Assembly: GCA_025363575.1 (NCBI GenBank)
Contig: JANYDM010000076.1
Coordinates: forward strand, 1 to 38,364
Reading direction: 5' to 3'
DNA length: 38,364 bases
Source of the DNA: Betaproteobacteria bacterium
GTDB lineage: Bacteria > Pseudomonadota > Gammaproteobacteria > Burkholderiales > SG8-41
Shown here: in pieces, positions 25,347-32,301 of the stretch
How the letters are laid out: each line of letters begins with the position of its first letter
Numbering within the stretch: position 1 is the first letter of the stretch
Translations under genes and position numbers: made by a program
The notes under the pieces: model-generated
Database searches by the model: none
The model's input: only the letters and a program-made list of their open reading frames with translations
What the model was told of the DNA's origin: nothing

Positions 25347-26725
25347 GCAGCGTGTTCGATCTCGTTATCGTCGGCGCGGGCCCCGCGGGGCTTGCAGCGG
25401 CGGCCACCGCAACGGATCACGGTCTGCTTACTGCGGTGATCGACGAGCAGGCCGAGCCCGGCGGCCAGATTTATCGCGGCATCGAAACAAACAGCGCGCA
25501 GCGCCCGGGCCGGCTCGCGCTGCTGGGCCCCGACTATGCGGCGGGCCTCGCTCTCGTGCAAAAATTTCGCGCAAGCAAAGCCGAATATTTTCCGCTGACA
25601 ACCGTATGGCAAATCGACGGCGGCCGTCAAGTCTTCGTTCGCGGCAACGGCGGCGCCGCGCGCCTTACGGCCAAACGCATACTCATCGCCGGCGGCGCGA
25701 TGGAGAGGCCGGTGCCGATACCCGGCTGGACGCTGCCCGGCGTGATGACTTGCGGCGCGGCGCAGACCCTGCTCAAGTCGTCGGGCATCGTACCGGCCGG
25801 GCGCTTTGTGCTTGCGGGTTCGGGCCCGCTGTTGCTGCTGCTCGCAACGCAGCTTGTGCGCGCGGGCATCAAGCCGACGACCGTTATCGAAACTCGCTCG
25901 AGCTATCTGGCGTCGGTTCGCCACCTCGCGCGCTTTCTTGCGGCGCCCGGCTATCTCGCCAAGGGGTTGCGCATGCTCGCCGATCTGCGCAAAGCCGGCG
26001 TCGAGATTCGCCATGGCGCGCGCAACCTGCAGATACGCGGCGACGATCGCGTGCGCGAGATCTGCTACGAATGGAGCGGCCAGACGCAGCGCGATGCCGT
26101 CGACGTGGTCTTGCTTCACCAGGGCATCGTGCCCAACATGAATCTCGCGCTGTCACTGCGCTGCGAGCATTTCTGGGACGACGCCCAGCGCTGCTTCTCG
26201 CCGCGCCTTGACGAATGGGGCAACACGTCGATCAGCGGCGTGCAGGTCGCCGGCGACAACGGCGGCATCATAGGCGCGCAGGCGGCGGAAATCAGCGGTC
26301 GACTGGCGGCACTGGGCGCGGCATGCGATCTCGCGAAGATGGACACCGCTGAACGCGACAGTGTTGCAAGACCGCTGCGCAGTGAGCTCGCTGTCCATTT
26401 GCGCGCGCGGCCCTTTCTCGACGCGTTCTATCGGCCGCGTACAATCGCACCACGTCAGCCGGACACCATCGTTTGCCGCTGCGAAGAAATCCGCGCCGGC
26501 GAAATCCGCCGCATCGTCACCGAGCAGGGCTGCCCCGGCCCGAACCAGATGAAATCGTTCACGCGCTGCGGCATGGGGCCTTGCCAGGGACGCCTGTGCG
26601 GGCTGACGGTTGTCGAGTTGATCGCCGAATGCCGCGACGTCTCGCCCGCCGAAGTCGGCTACTACCGCATACGCTCGCCGGTGAAACCGGTGACTCTCGG
26701 AGAAATTGCGAATTTAGACGCTTAG
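25343..26725 (+). CDS. FAD/NAD(P)-binding oxidoreductase with BFD-like Cys domain, HcnB/alpha-subunit type
   Basis: This is a 460-residue flavoprotein subunit. The start SVFDLVIVGAGPAGLAAAATATDHG binds FAD, and PGGQIYRGIE is typical of the alpha subunits. A second nucleotide-binding GxGxxG-like segment is FVLAGSGPLLLLLATQLV near residue 155. The C-terminal domain has CRCEEIRAGEIRRIV and RCGMGPCQGRLCG, the BFD-like [2Fe-2S]-binding cluster of this family. ATG 25343 overlaps the preceding stop. Together with the two upstream genes it forms a complete heterotrimeric flavin dehydrogenase. Known relatives oxidise glycine to HCN, D-hydroxyproline or opines. No hydroxyproline epimerase or opine genes are nearby, so the substrate is open. 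Confidence 0.88.
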   Translation: MSSVFDLVIVGAGPAGLAAAATATDHGLLTAVIDEQAEPGGQIYRGIETNSAQRPGRLALLGPDYAAGLALVQKFRASKAEYFPLTTVWQIDGGRQVFVRGNGGAARLTAKRILIAGGAMERPVPIPGWTLPGVMTCGAAQTLLKSSGIVPAGRFVLAGSGPLLLLLATQLVRAGIKPTTVIETRSSYLASVRHLARFLAAPGYLAKGLRMLADLRKAGVEIRHGARNLQIRGDDRVREICYEWSGQTQRDAVDVVLLHQGIVPNMNLALSLRCEHFWDDAQRCFSPRLDEWGNTSISGVQVAGDNGGIIGAQAAEISGRLAALGAACDLAKMDTAERDSVARPLRSELAVHLRARPFLDAFYRPRTIAPRQPDTIVCRCEEIRAGEIRRIVTEQGCPGPNQMKSFTRCGMGPCQGRLCGLTVVELIAECRDVSPAEVGYYRIRSPVKPVTLGEIANLDA

Positions 26726-26899
26726 ATGAACTTGTAAATTTCAATTAGAACTAGGGACAACTTAATTTGCGTCTTGGCCCCTCTGGATACGAATTCAAGC
26801 ATTTTCCCGAGACTGCGGCCGACTTCATAGGACCACCTGGAAGGTGACAATTTATTTTTTGTGCTCGAACTTCGAAAATTGATTTAAGAAGGAGCAAGC

Positions 26900-27661
26900 A
26901 TGGACGAATGGCGTGCGCGAATGGGTTTTCTCATCCCCCCCGGCACTCCCACCATCGAGCGCGAGATGTACAAGCTCGCGCCCGCGGACGTGTCGGTGCA
27001 TTTCGCGCGCATGGTGGCGCGCGGCCCGGTCGGGACGCTCGAAAATCTGCAGAGCCGCGCCGCGAGCCATCTCAAGCACATGGACGAGACGGTCGAGATG
27101 CTGGCGAGCGTAGAGCCCAATGTCATCGCGCTCGCGCACACGGCCACCAGCTACACGCTTGGCAAAGCCGGCGAAGAGAAACTCACCAAGCATCTTGAAG
27201 AGTTCACCGGTATTCCGTTCATCTCCGCGCTGCGCAGTGCGGTCGCTGCTTTCGGTGAGCTGGGCGTGCGCCGCATCGCGATCGGCACCGCCTACGATCA
27301 GGCGCTGACGCTCCGCGGCAAAGCCATATTCGAGGAATACGGTTTCGAAGTCGTCAATGCGGAATGCCTGCCCGACGTGAAAAGCATATTCGACGAGACG
27401 CCGCGCCGCGTGTACTCGCTCGGCACGAGCGCGGACCGGCCCCAGGCCGAGGCGTTGTTTTTCAGCGGTATGGGATTGCCGACACTAGCAGTGCTTGCCG
27501 CGCTGGAGACCGATCTCGGCAAGCCGGTTCTGTCGAGCGCGAGCGCGCTGATGTGGAATGCATTGCGCACCAGCGGCATTGGCACGCCGGTAACCGGCTA
27601 CGGACGCCTGCTGGAAGACCGCAAGTACCGCTCGCCGCAGGCCGCGCGCCCGCGGCGCTAA
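26900..27661 (+). CDS. Asp/Glu racemase superfamily protein (maleate isomerase/arylmalonate decarboxylase-like) lacking the catalytic cysteines
   Basis: This is a 253-residue protein with the shape of the maleate cis-trans isomerase/AMDase branch. MGFLIPPGTPTIEREMY is the first strand and loop, FTGIPFISALRSAVAAFGELGVRRIAIGTAYD the linker, and PVTGYGRLLEDR the conserved end. The positions that normally carry nucleophilic cysteines read ALAHTATSY (His in place of the first) and FFSGMGLPTL (Gly where AMDase has Cys). The only Cys is in NAECLPD, away from the active site. AGAAGGAG five bases before ATG is a strong ribosome binding site. It sits 174 bp after the flavin dehydrogenase operon and convergent to a TTT receptor. 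The function may be a cysteine-independent variant or a non-catalytic one. Confidence 0.8.
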   Translation: MDEWRARMGFLIPPGTPTIEREMYKLAPADVSVHFARMVARGPVGTLENLQSRAASHLKHMDETVEMLASVEPNVIALAHTATSYTLGKAGEEKLTKHLEEFTGIPFISALRSAVAAFGELGVRRIAIGTAYDQALTLRGKAIFEEYGFEVVNAECLPDVKSIFDETPRRVYSLGTSADRPQAEALFFSGMGLPTLAVLAALETDLGKPVLSSASALMWNALRTSGIGTPVTGYGRLLEDRKYRSPQAARPRR

Positions 27662-27662
27662 A

Positions 27663-28670
27663 TCATTCCGCCTTTATATTCGCGCTGCGTATGACGCTAC
27701 CCCAGCGCGCAATCTCGGCGGCGATGAACTTCTGAAAATCCTGCGGCGACATCGCCGGATACTGATCGACACCGAGCTTTTGCAGCGCGACGCGCGTATC
27801 GGGTGATTTAAGAATTGCCGTCATATCCGTAGTTAGACGCTGCGTTACAGCCGGCGGCACATTCACCGGCGCCACCAGGCCGAACCAGTTGGCGAAGTTC
27901 ATGCTCTCAAAGCCTTCTTCCTTCAGCGTCGGCACATCAGGCAAATCGAAGAAGCGCGTTTGCGTGGTAACGGCATAGACCTTCAGCTTGCCCGCCTTGC
28001 GCATCGCCACCGCGCTGCCCGCCGGCAGCATCTGCAAGTCGGTATGCCCTCCCAGCAGCGACGTGATCGCCGGTGCCTGGCCTTGGAACGGCACGTGCAG
28101 GACATTGAGCCCCGCGACTGATTTCAGCGTTTCCATGCCGATCTGCGAAGCGCTGCCGAGGCCCGCTGACGAATAAGTAAACTTGCCCGGCTGCGACTTG
28201 ACCAGCGCGATCAGCTCGCGCGCCGTGCTCGCCGGGAAATCCGGGCGCGACACCAGTGAGAATGGATTGATCGCGAAAGGCGCGATCGCGACAAAATCCT
28301 TGAGCGGATCGTAAGACAGCTTTGTGTTCATGTTAGGCGCGATCGCGTGCGTTTCCGCGCTCGCCAGCAGCAGCGTGTAACCGTCGGCCGGCGAGTGTGC
28401 GGCCGCTTCCGCGCCGATAACGCCGGCCGCCCCACTTCTGTTATCGACCACGACCGACCCTGACATCTGTTCGGACAAGCGCTGCGCGATGACGCGGCCT
28501 GCTGTATCCGTGATGCCGCCAGCCGGCCAGGGAACGATAAGTTTGATGGGTTTGCTCGGGTAAGGCTGTGGCGGGGTCTGCGCCAAGGCTGGTGCAGCGC
28601 TCAAGCAAATCGCGCCGACCAACAAAGCCATCAAGGCCTCTCTCCACGGAAGTTCCTGGTTTCGTTTCAC
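27663..28670 (-). CDS. Bug/TctC-family TTT receptor
   Basis: This is a 335-residue periplasmic receptor. GTG 28670 is preceded by AGGAGA and gives a signal peptide (LMALLVGAICLSAAPALAQ) with a longer N-region than its relatives. The mature part begins YPSKPIKLIVPWPAGGITD and contains VVVDNRSGAAGVIG, SPADGYTLLLASAETHAI, YSSAGLGSASQIGMETL, HVPFQGQAPAITSLL and DVPTLKEEGFESMNFANWFG. HVPFQG in place of the usual HVPYKG and loss of the S/A-H-L-A motif make it one of the more divergent receptors here. It is monocistronic and convergent with the racemase-like gene, with 1 bp between stops. Confidence 0.92.
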   Translation of the reverse strand: MKRNQELPWREALMALLVGAICLSAAPALAQTPPQPYPSKPIKLIVPWPAGGITDTAGRVIAQRLSEQMSGSVVVDNRSGAAGVIGAEAAAHSPADGYTLLLASAETHAIAPNMNTKLSYDPLKDFVAIAPFAINPFSLVSRPDFPASTARELIALVKSQPGKFTYSSAGLGSASQIGMETLKSVAGLNVLHVPFQGQAPAITSLLGGHTDLQMLPAGSAVAMRKAGKLKVYAVTTQTRFFDLPDVPTLKEEGFESMNFANWFGLVAPVNVPPAVTQRLTTDMTAILKSPDTRVALQKLGVDQYPAMSPQDFQKFIAAEIARWGSVIRSANIKAE

Positions 28671-28829
28671 ATACTCTCCTCAGATTCTCTATTTTATGCC
28701 GACGGTTCGCGTCGATTTTTATTGAATAAAAAATAAACGCGGTCACGCTGCGCGACAGGCTTTATTCCTGATTCGAAGATTGCGCGCCTGATCCCGATGA
28801 CCAACAGAGGACTTTATCCGCTTGAGAAA

Positions 28830-29258
28830 TCAGGTGCCATTGTGCCGCGCCACCACCGCGACGCCAACTGCGAGCAACAGACACAACGGCGAATACAGCA
28901 GCGTGTCGAGCCTGGCGAACCGACTGCCGCGAACCTGCTTGAAGAAGCCCACATACTTGAATTCGCCAACGGCACGCGCCAACAGTCCCAGAGCCAACGC
29001 AAACGACGACCAGGTGAGAATCCACGCTGGCACGCCGATATGGATCAAGCCGCCTGTCGCCGCCACTAAACAGGCGAAGAGCAGCAGCACAACACCGATG
29101 GCAACTGTAGCTCTGGTGGAAGGAACAAAAAGCGGCTTACCCGCAACGCTCGGCACCGCACCGCTTACGCCCGTGCCCGGCAAGAGCGCCATTCGAAAAT
29201 GCCACAGCGCCAAGACGACGAACGTCAGGCTCACGCACCAAGCAAGAGTAATGTTCAC
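28830..29258 (-). CDS. DUF3995-type integral membrane protein
   Basis: This 142-residue protein has about four membrane segments: ITLAWCVSLTFVVLALWHF, ATVAIGVVLLLFACLVAATG, AWILTWSSFALALGLLARAV and LLYSPLCLLLAVGVAVVA. The stretch GEFKYVGFFKQVRGSRFARLDTLLYSPLC is the conserved block of the DUF3995 family. The GTG start lies 6 bp after the stop of the YidD-like gene and has no ribosome binding site of its own, so translation is probably coupled. The family has no established function. A frame on the other strand (28822-29268) is its shadow. Confidence 0.75.
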   Translation of the reverse strand: MNITLAWCVSLTFVVLALWHFRMALLPGTGVSGAVPSVAGKPLFVPSTRATVAIGVVLLLFACLVAATGGLIHIGVPAWILTWSSFALALGLLARAVGEFKYVGFFKQVRGSRFARLDTLLYSPLCLLLAVGVAVVARHNGT

Positions 29259-29264
29259 TTGGAT

Positions 29265-29645
29265 TTAAACGTGCCGTTCTTTATCGTCATTCTTGCGATT
29301 GCCGGAGCTCAGATCGCAGCAATTAAGAGCGTCACTAAACGAGAAGCAGCCGTCCGCGCCGGAAAAGTCACAAGGTAAATCGCAGCCGACGTCACACAGC
29401 CCATGTTGAGTGCGCAAAGTGCCGCTGGGAAATTTAGAGTAACGCCTATGTGCGACGCCGCACAAATAAGTGCGACGCCGCAATACTGCGAGACCGGCGA
29501 GAACTCCGTATCTCCGCACCGCCCGAAATCCAAGAGCTGAACAGCTTTGGCGTCCAATGTGCACGCGGTACGCGCAACCGAATCCTTTGTACGGAGACAC
29601 GTAACGCTGATATCCGATTATGGCGGCAAAAATTGCTGCGCGCAT
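29265..29645 (-). CDS. yidD: YidD-like membrane-insertion-efficiency-factor protein with a Cys-rich tail
   Basis: The first 55 residues match the YidD (DUF37/hemolytic domain) pattern: IIGYQRYVSPYKGFGCAYR, then SCSALGFRAVRRYGVLAGLAVLRRR, carrying the conserved S-P, C and S-C-S positions and the amphipathic helix. YidD assists membrane protein insertion near YidC. The remaining 70 residues are unusually Cys-rich (CDVGCDLPCD, DGCFSFSDALNCCD), which short YidD proteins lack; longer YidD variants with such tails exist to my recollection. It lies far from the usual rpmH-rnpA-yidC locus, so this is an accessory copy, paired with a DUF3995 protein. ATG 29645 has no good ribosome binding site. Confidence 0.7.
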   Translation of the reverse strand: MRAAIFAAIIGYQRYVSPYKGFGCAYRVHIGRQSCSALGFRAVRRYGVLAGLAVLRRRTYLCGVAHRRYSKFPSGTLRTQHGLCDVGCDLPCDFSGADGCFSFSDALNCCDLSSGNRKNDDKERHV

Positions 29646-29674
29646 ATAGAGTTTTTTCTGGAAGGTTGAAAAAA

Positions 29675-29745
29675 GCCAGGCTCAACTAATTGCGCAAACA
29701 CGTAGTAATTGAACCCGCCCCTACTCTTCGTAATTTGAGCCTGGC
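29675..29745. repeat. Imperfect inverted repeat with perfect 11-bp arms
   Basis: GCCAGGCTCAA at 29675-29685 and TTGAGCCTGGC at 29735-29745 are exact reverse complements separated by 49 bp. The second arm runs into CCCCTTTAATTG. A related TAATTTGCGTCTTGGCCCC is found at 26764-26781. This looks like a decayed dispersed repeat and not a terminator. Confidence 0.6.
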
Positions 29746-29760
29746 CCCTTTAATTGTTTT

Positions 29761-29791
29761 GAAACCATTGTTTGCAGTGGTCCGACCCGGA
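29761..29791 (+). repeat. 31-bp direct repeat, copy 1
   Basis: The 31-bp unit starts GAAACCATTG and ends GGTCCGACCCGGA. It matches copy 2 at 30725-30755 at 29 of 31 positions and has the same orientation. It lies 7 bp past the 3' end of the orphan membrane protein gene. Confidence 0.85.
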
Positions 29792-29797
29792 TCGGGC

Positions 29798-30481
29798 CTA
29801 TTTCTTTGCCGTTACGGTGCGGGTAATCAGCCATTCATCATGAGCTTGAAGCGGAATCAGCAGAGAGTGTGCTGGATTGAGTTCCCGATTTGGAACAGTC
29901 CGCATGCCCCCTCCTAATCCGCGTGACTGCCAAGCCTGCAGGTCGGGGTGGGTCTGACTGCAACCCACAAAGGGCGTACCGAATCCAAGCAGATGAGCTG
30001 CCCTTCCACCGACCCAGAAAAACTCCTCGCGCCGCGCGACGACTTGCTTGTCTTCATTTCTAGTAATTGCAGTTTCCGATCGATATGTATTCAGAAAATC
30101 ATTCAATGGCGTTGCTTTCTTGGTTTCCAGCAAAAAGTCCGAGGACGGCGGATTAGGGTCGTAGAACACGCGAGGACGCGTTTCGTTTGAATCATAAGTG
30201 TTCGGCCAGCTATCCGCATACATGCTGAGCGTTACAAAACCAGAAATGTAAAGGCGATATGTAGGAAAAGGTTTATCGGGAAGCAATGCGGGCCCTGCAC
30301 GCGAGCAGGCAATCTTTACGGATGTGATTGCAGTGGCAACGTATATCAGTGGAATGGAAAGACCAACGGCGACAATCACATACCCGACGACTTGGCTTCT
30401 GGTGAGTCTGGAATAGTAGATACCAGCGGCAACCACAGCTGGAATGTAAGCAATTGCAAATAGGTCGGGAAGTGTGGCCAC
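29798..30481 (-). CDS. Orphan membrane protein of unknown function between direct repeats
   Basis: This is a predicted 227-residue protein with two N-terminal membrane segments (LFAIAYIPAVVAAGIYYS and QVVGYVIVAVGLSIPLIYVATAITSV) and a large C-terminal domain. That domain has aromatic and Pro-rich sequence (FPTYRLYISGFVTLSMYADSWPNTYD, RPRVFYDPNPPSSDFLL) and is likely extracytoplasmic, although topology is not certain. The GTG at 30481 is preferred because AGAGG lies 9 nt upstream; TTG 30490 gives three more residues. GC content is lower than that of its neighbours. It is framed by the 31-bp direct repeats, and its ribosome binding site is next to a CGGGTCGGACCCC repeat core. No family recognised. 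Confidence 0.6.
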   Translation of the reverse strand: MATLPDLFAIAYIPAVVAAGIYYSRLTRSQVVGYVIVAVGLSIPLIYVATAITSVKIACSRAGPALLPDKPFPTYRLYISGFVTLSMYADSWPNTYDSNETRPRVFYDPNPPSSDFLLETKKATPLNDFLNTYRSETAITRNEDKQVVARREEFFWVGGRAAHLLGFGTPFVGCSQTHPDLQAWQSRGLGGGMRTVPNRELNPAHSLLIPLQAHDEWLITRTVTAKK

Positions 30482-30490
30482 TTTGCGCAA

Positions 30491-31004
30491 CCTCTTTCGG
30501 GTCGGACCCCGCTATGTATTTATACCATCACATCTTCGTTCGAAAAAATCAACGTTTTTTGGTCTTAGAGGTGCATTTTCATGGCACAAATCGCGCATAT
30601 ACGCGCCAGACGGCTGACGTACCAATTCGAGCGAGGCACGTCACCCCTCTTAGGAGATCGATTTTGATAGGGAAATGCACCTTTAAGCTTCAATTCGCAC
30701 TTCTTAAATCGCATTTATCGTTATGAAACCATTGCTTGCAGCGGTCCGACCCGGAATGGACCCGGAATGGCCGCCGTCGGGACACAGGCGCAACTCACCG
30801 CGAGACCTCAGGGTCTGACCCCGATGAACAGCAGTCGTCAATTGCAATCAAATCCTAAGTTATGCCAGCATCATACCTAAGGGCCGGTTTGCAACGGTAT
30901 GACACCAAGAGTAAGGTATGAAGTGACACAAGGCCGTGGTAATGAAATCCGAATATGCCGGCTGAAGGTGTCCACCAATTCTTGGCTGACATCGGGAGCG
31001 ACGA
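30491..31004. other. Gene-free repeat-rich stretch
   Basis: About 510 bp with no convincing gene. It contains CGGGTCGGACCCC at 30498-30510, the second 31-bp direct repeat at 30725-30755, a tandem ACCCGGAATGG (30749-30770) and GGGTCTGACCCC near 30811-30822. A plus-strand frame at 30454-30726 is composed mostly of repeat and basic residues and was not called. The region right of 30850 should hold the promoter for the zinc-ribbon pair. Confidence 0.6.
30725..30755 (+). repeat. 31-bp direct repeat, copy 2
   Basis: Second copy of the unit seen at 29761-29791, differing by two T-to-C changes. The copies are 964 bp apart and enclose the orphan membrane protein gene and its promoter region. Confidence 0.85.
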
Positions 31005-31553
31005 GTGCAATATCGCGAAATATTGGCGCAGTTCGTCGGACCGCTGCTGCGTATCGTCAAAGCGATGTTCGCCTGCATCGGTTTGCTCATCATGTTTCAA
31101 ATATTCAGCAGCGCTGCCGCCATTTGGGATCATGGCAATCGGTACGGCGCGCAAACCATGGTTTGGCTCATTTTCCCATTTGTAGCGGTGTGGACCTGCT
31201 GGAAGGTAATGAAGCGGGACAGGCCCCCGCTGGAGGATATCGTCGCGAAGCTCAAGAAGCAGGTATGGGGGGAGTTGAAGAGAACCAAATCGACTCGTTC
31301 GGAGCAAACCGAGGAATTGCAGTACGTTGAACGCCGGATAGCCAAAATGAAAGCTTCCATCCCCGGCCTTGCGGATACGGGGCAACGTTTACTTGAATAC
31401 CAGACAATGCTCAATGAACGACTGTGGTGTCCCAGATGTTGGATACGCAGCGGCGTCAATAACCCGCTGGCAGCAGAAGAGCCCGGGGACTTCAGTCGAA
31501 TAAATTGTATCTCTCCCAAGTGCACATTTGCTCTCAAGGCGCCCAACGGTTGA
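31005..31553 (+). CDS. Membrane-coiled-coil-zinc-ribbon protein, paralogue 1 (unknown family)
   Basis: This is a 182-residue protein with two N-terminal hydrophobic segments (FVGPLLRIVKAMFACIGLLI and MVWLIFPFVAVWTCWKV). A charged helix with coiled-coil character follows (residues about 75-125, VAKLKKQVWGELKRTKSTR and YVERRIAKMKAS), and then a C-terminal Cys4 unit: LWCPRCWIRSGVNN, with the second pair in INCISPKC. The two C-x2-C / C-x4-C pairs fit a zinc ribbon facing the cytosol. GGGAG six bases upstream supports GTG 31005. The next gene encodes a paralogue with the same architecture, 21 bp downstream. I recognise no named family. Confidence 0.75.
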   Translation: MQYREILAQFVGPLLRIVKAMFACIGLLIMFQIFSSAAAIWDHGNRYGAQTMVWLIFPFVAVWTCWKVMKRDRPPLEDIVAKLKKQVWGELKRTKSTRSEQTEELQYVERRIAKMKASIPGLADTGQRLLEYQTMLNERLWCPRCWIRSGVNNPLAAEEPGDFSRINCISPKCTFALKAPNG

Positions 31554-31574
31554 CCGCCAAACGCAAGGATCATT

Positions 31575-32171
31575 GTGATCGATTTTAAATTTCTGCTTTT
31601 GCATTGCGGCCCTGGTGGACGGTATGAGTTCGCAGGCAAGCTTTACAAATTAAAGTATGTGCGCGTCTGCCTGGCTATTGCTGCCTGCATTGCTTTGTTT
31701 TTCGTGCTGACGATACTGTTGCTGCTGACCGGCGTAATAGATGCAAGGGGTTCCAGCAAGAATGGTCTTGGCGCAATATTAACGCCTCTGTTTATAGTCG
31801 CCATCGTATCAATATGGAGAGCTATCGTCCTCGTCGAGGTCAAGAAACCTGAAGCCACAGATTACATGCCAGTGCTAAAGAAAATTGCATCGCAGGAACG
31901 CGACAGGCTTGAGTCAAACAGATCAAACAATCAGGCAGAACTGATCCACCTGGAAAAGCGGAAAGCAGAATTGGAAGCTTCCATGTCCGGCACAACGGAA
32001 ACGGAACTGCGGGCGGCTGCATATCAGCCTCATCTGGACGGAAAGTTCTGGTGTCCTCGTTGCTGGATCAGGGATGGCGCCAAGAATGAACTCGGGCCGA
32101 GTGGATCTGAAAGTTCCGGCAATATGAAATGCATTGCCCCAGATTGTCGGTACTTGTTTGTCGCTCGGTAA
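31575..32171 (+). CDS. Membrane-coiled-coil-zinc-ribbon protein, paralogue 2 (unknown family)
   Basis: This 198-residue protein has an N-terminal segment (FKFLLLHCGPGGRYEFAGK) and two hydrophobic segments (VRVCLAIAACIALFFVLTIL and LGAILTPLFIVAIVSIWRAI). A coiled-coil stretch follows (SQERDRLESN, LIHLEKRKAELEASM), then FWCPRCWIRDGAKNEL near residue 158 and CIAPDC near the end. It aligns with paralogue 1 over the coiled coil and zinc ribbon, while the membrane parts differ, so the pair has diverged after duplication. AAGGA six bases upstream supports GTG 31575. The two genes form a small operon in the repeat-rich accessory patch. Function unknown. Confidence 0.77.
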   Translation: MIDFKFLLLHCGPGGRYEFAGKLYKLKYVRVCLAIAACIALFFVLTILLLLTGVIDARGSSKNGLGAILTPLFIVAIVSIWRAIVLVEVKKPEATDYMPVLKKIASQERDRLESNRSNNQAELIHLEKRKAELEASMSGTTETELRAAAYQPHLDGKFWCPRCWIRDGAKNELGPSGSESSGNMKCIAPDCRYLFVAR

Positions 32172-32192
32172 CCGCAACCAGCGCGACCAGCA

Positions 32193-32238
32193 CATAACCG
32201 GGTCACACATACATAACCCATAACCCATAACCGGGTCA
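32193..32238. repeat. Short repeat cluster built on CATAACC
   Basis: CATAACCGGGTCA occurs at 32193-32205 and 32226-32238, with three consecutive CATAACC units at 32212-32232. A GGGGTCAG core follows at about 32283. The cluster lies between the zinc-ribbon pair and the 3' end of hyuB and has no coding potential. Confidence 0.75.
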
Positions 32239-32301
32239 GGCTTGGCTAATTGCATAATGCCTTCCGGTCAATAAAAACATCTGCGGGGTCAGAACCCAGA
32301 G

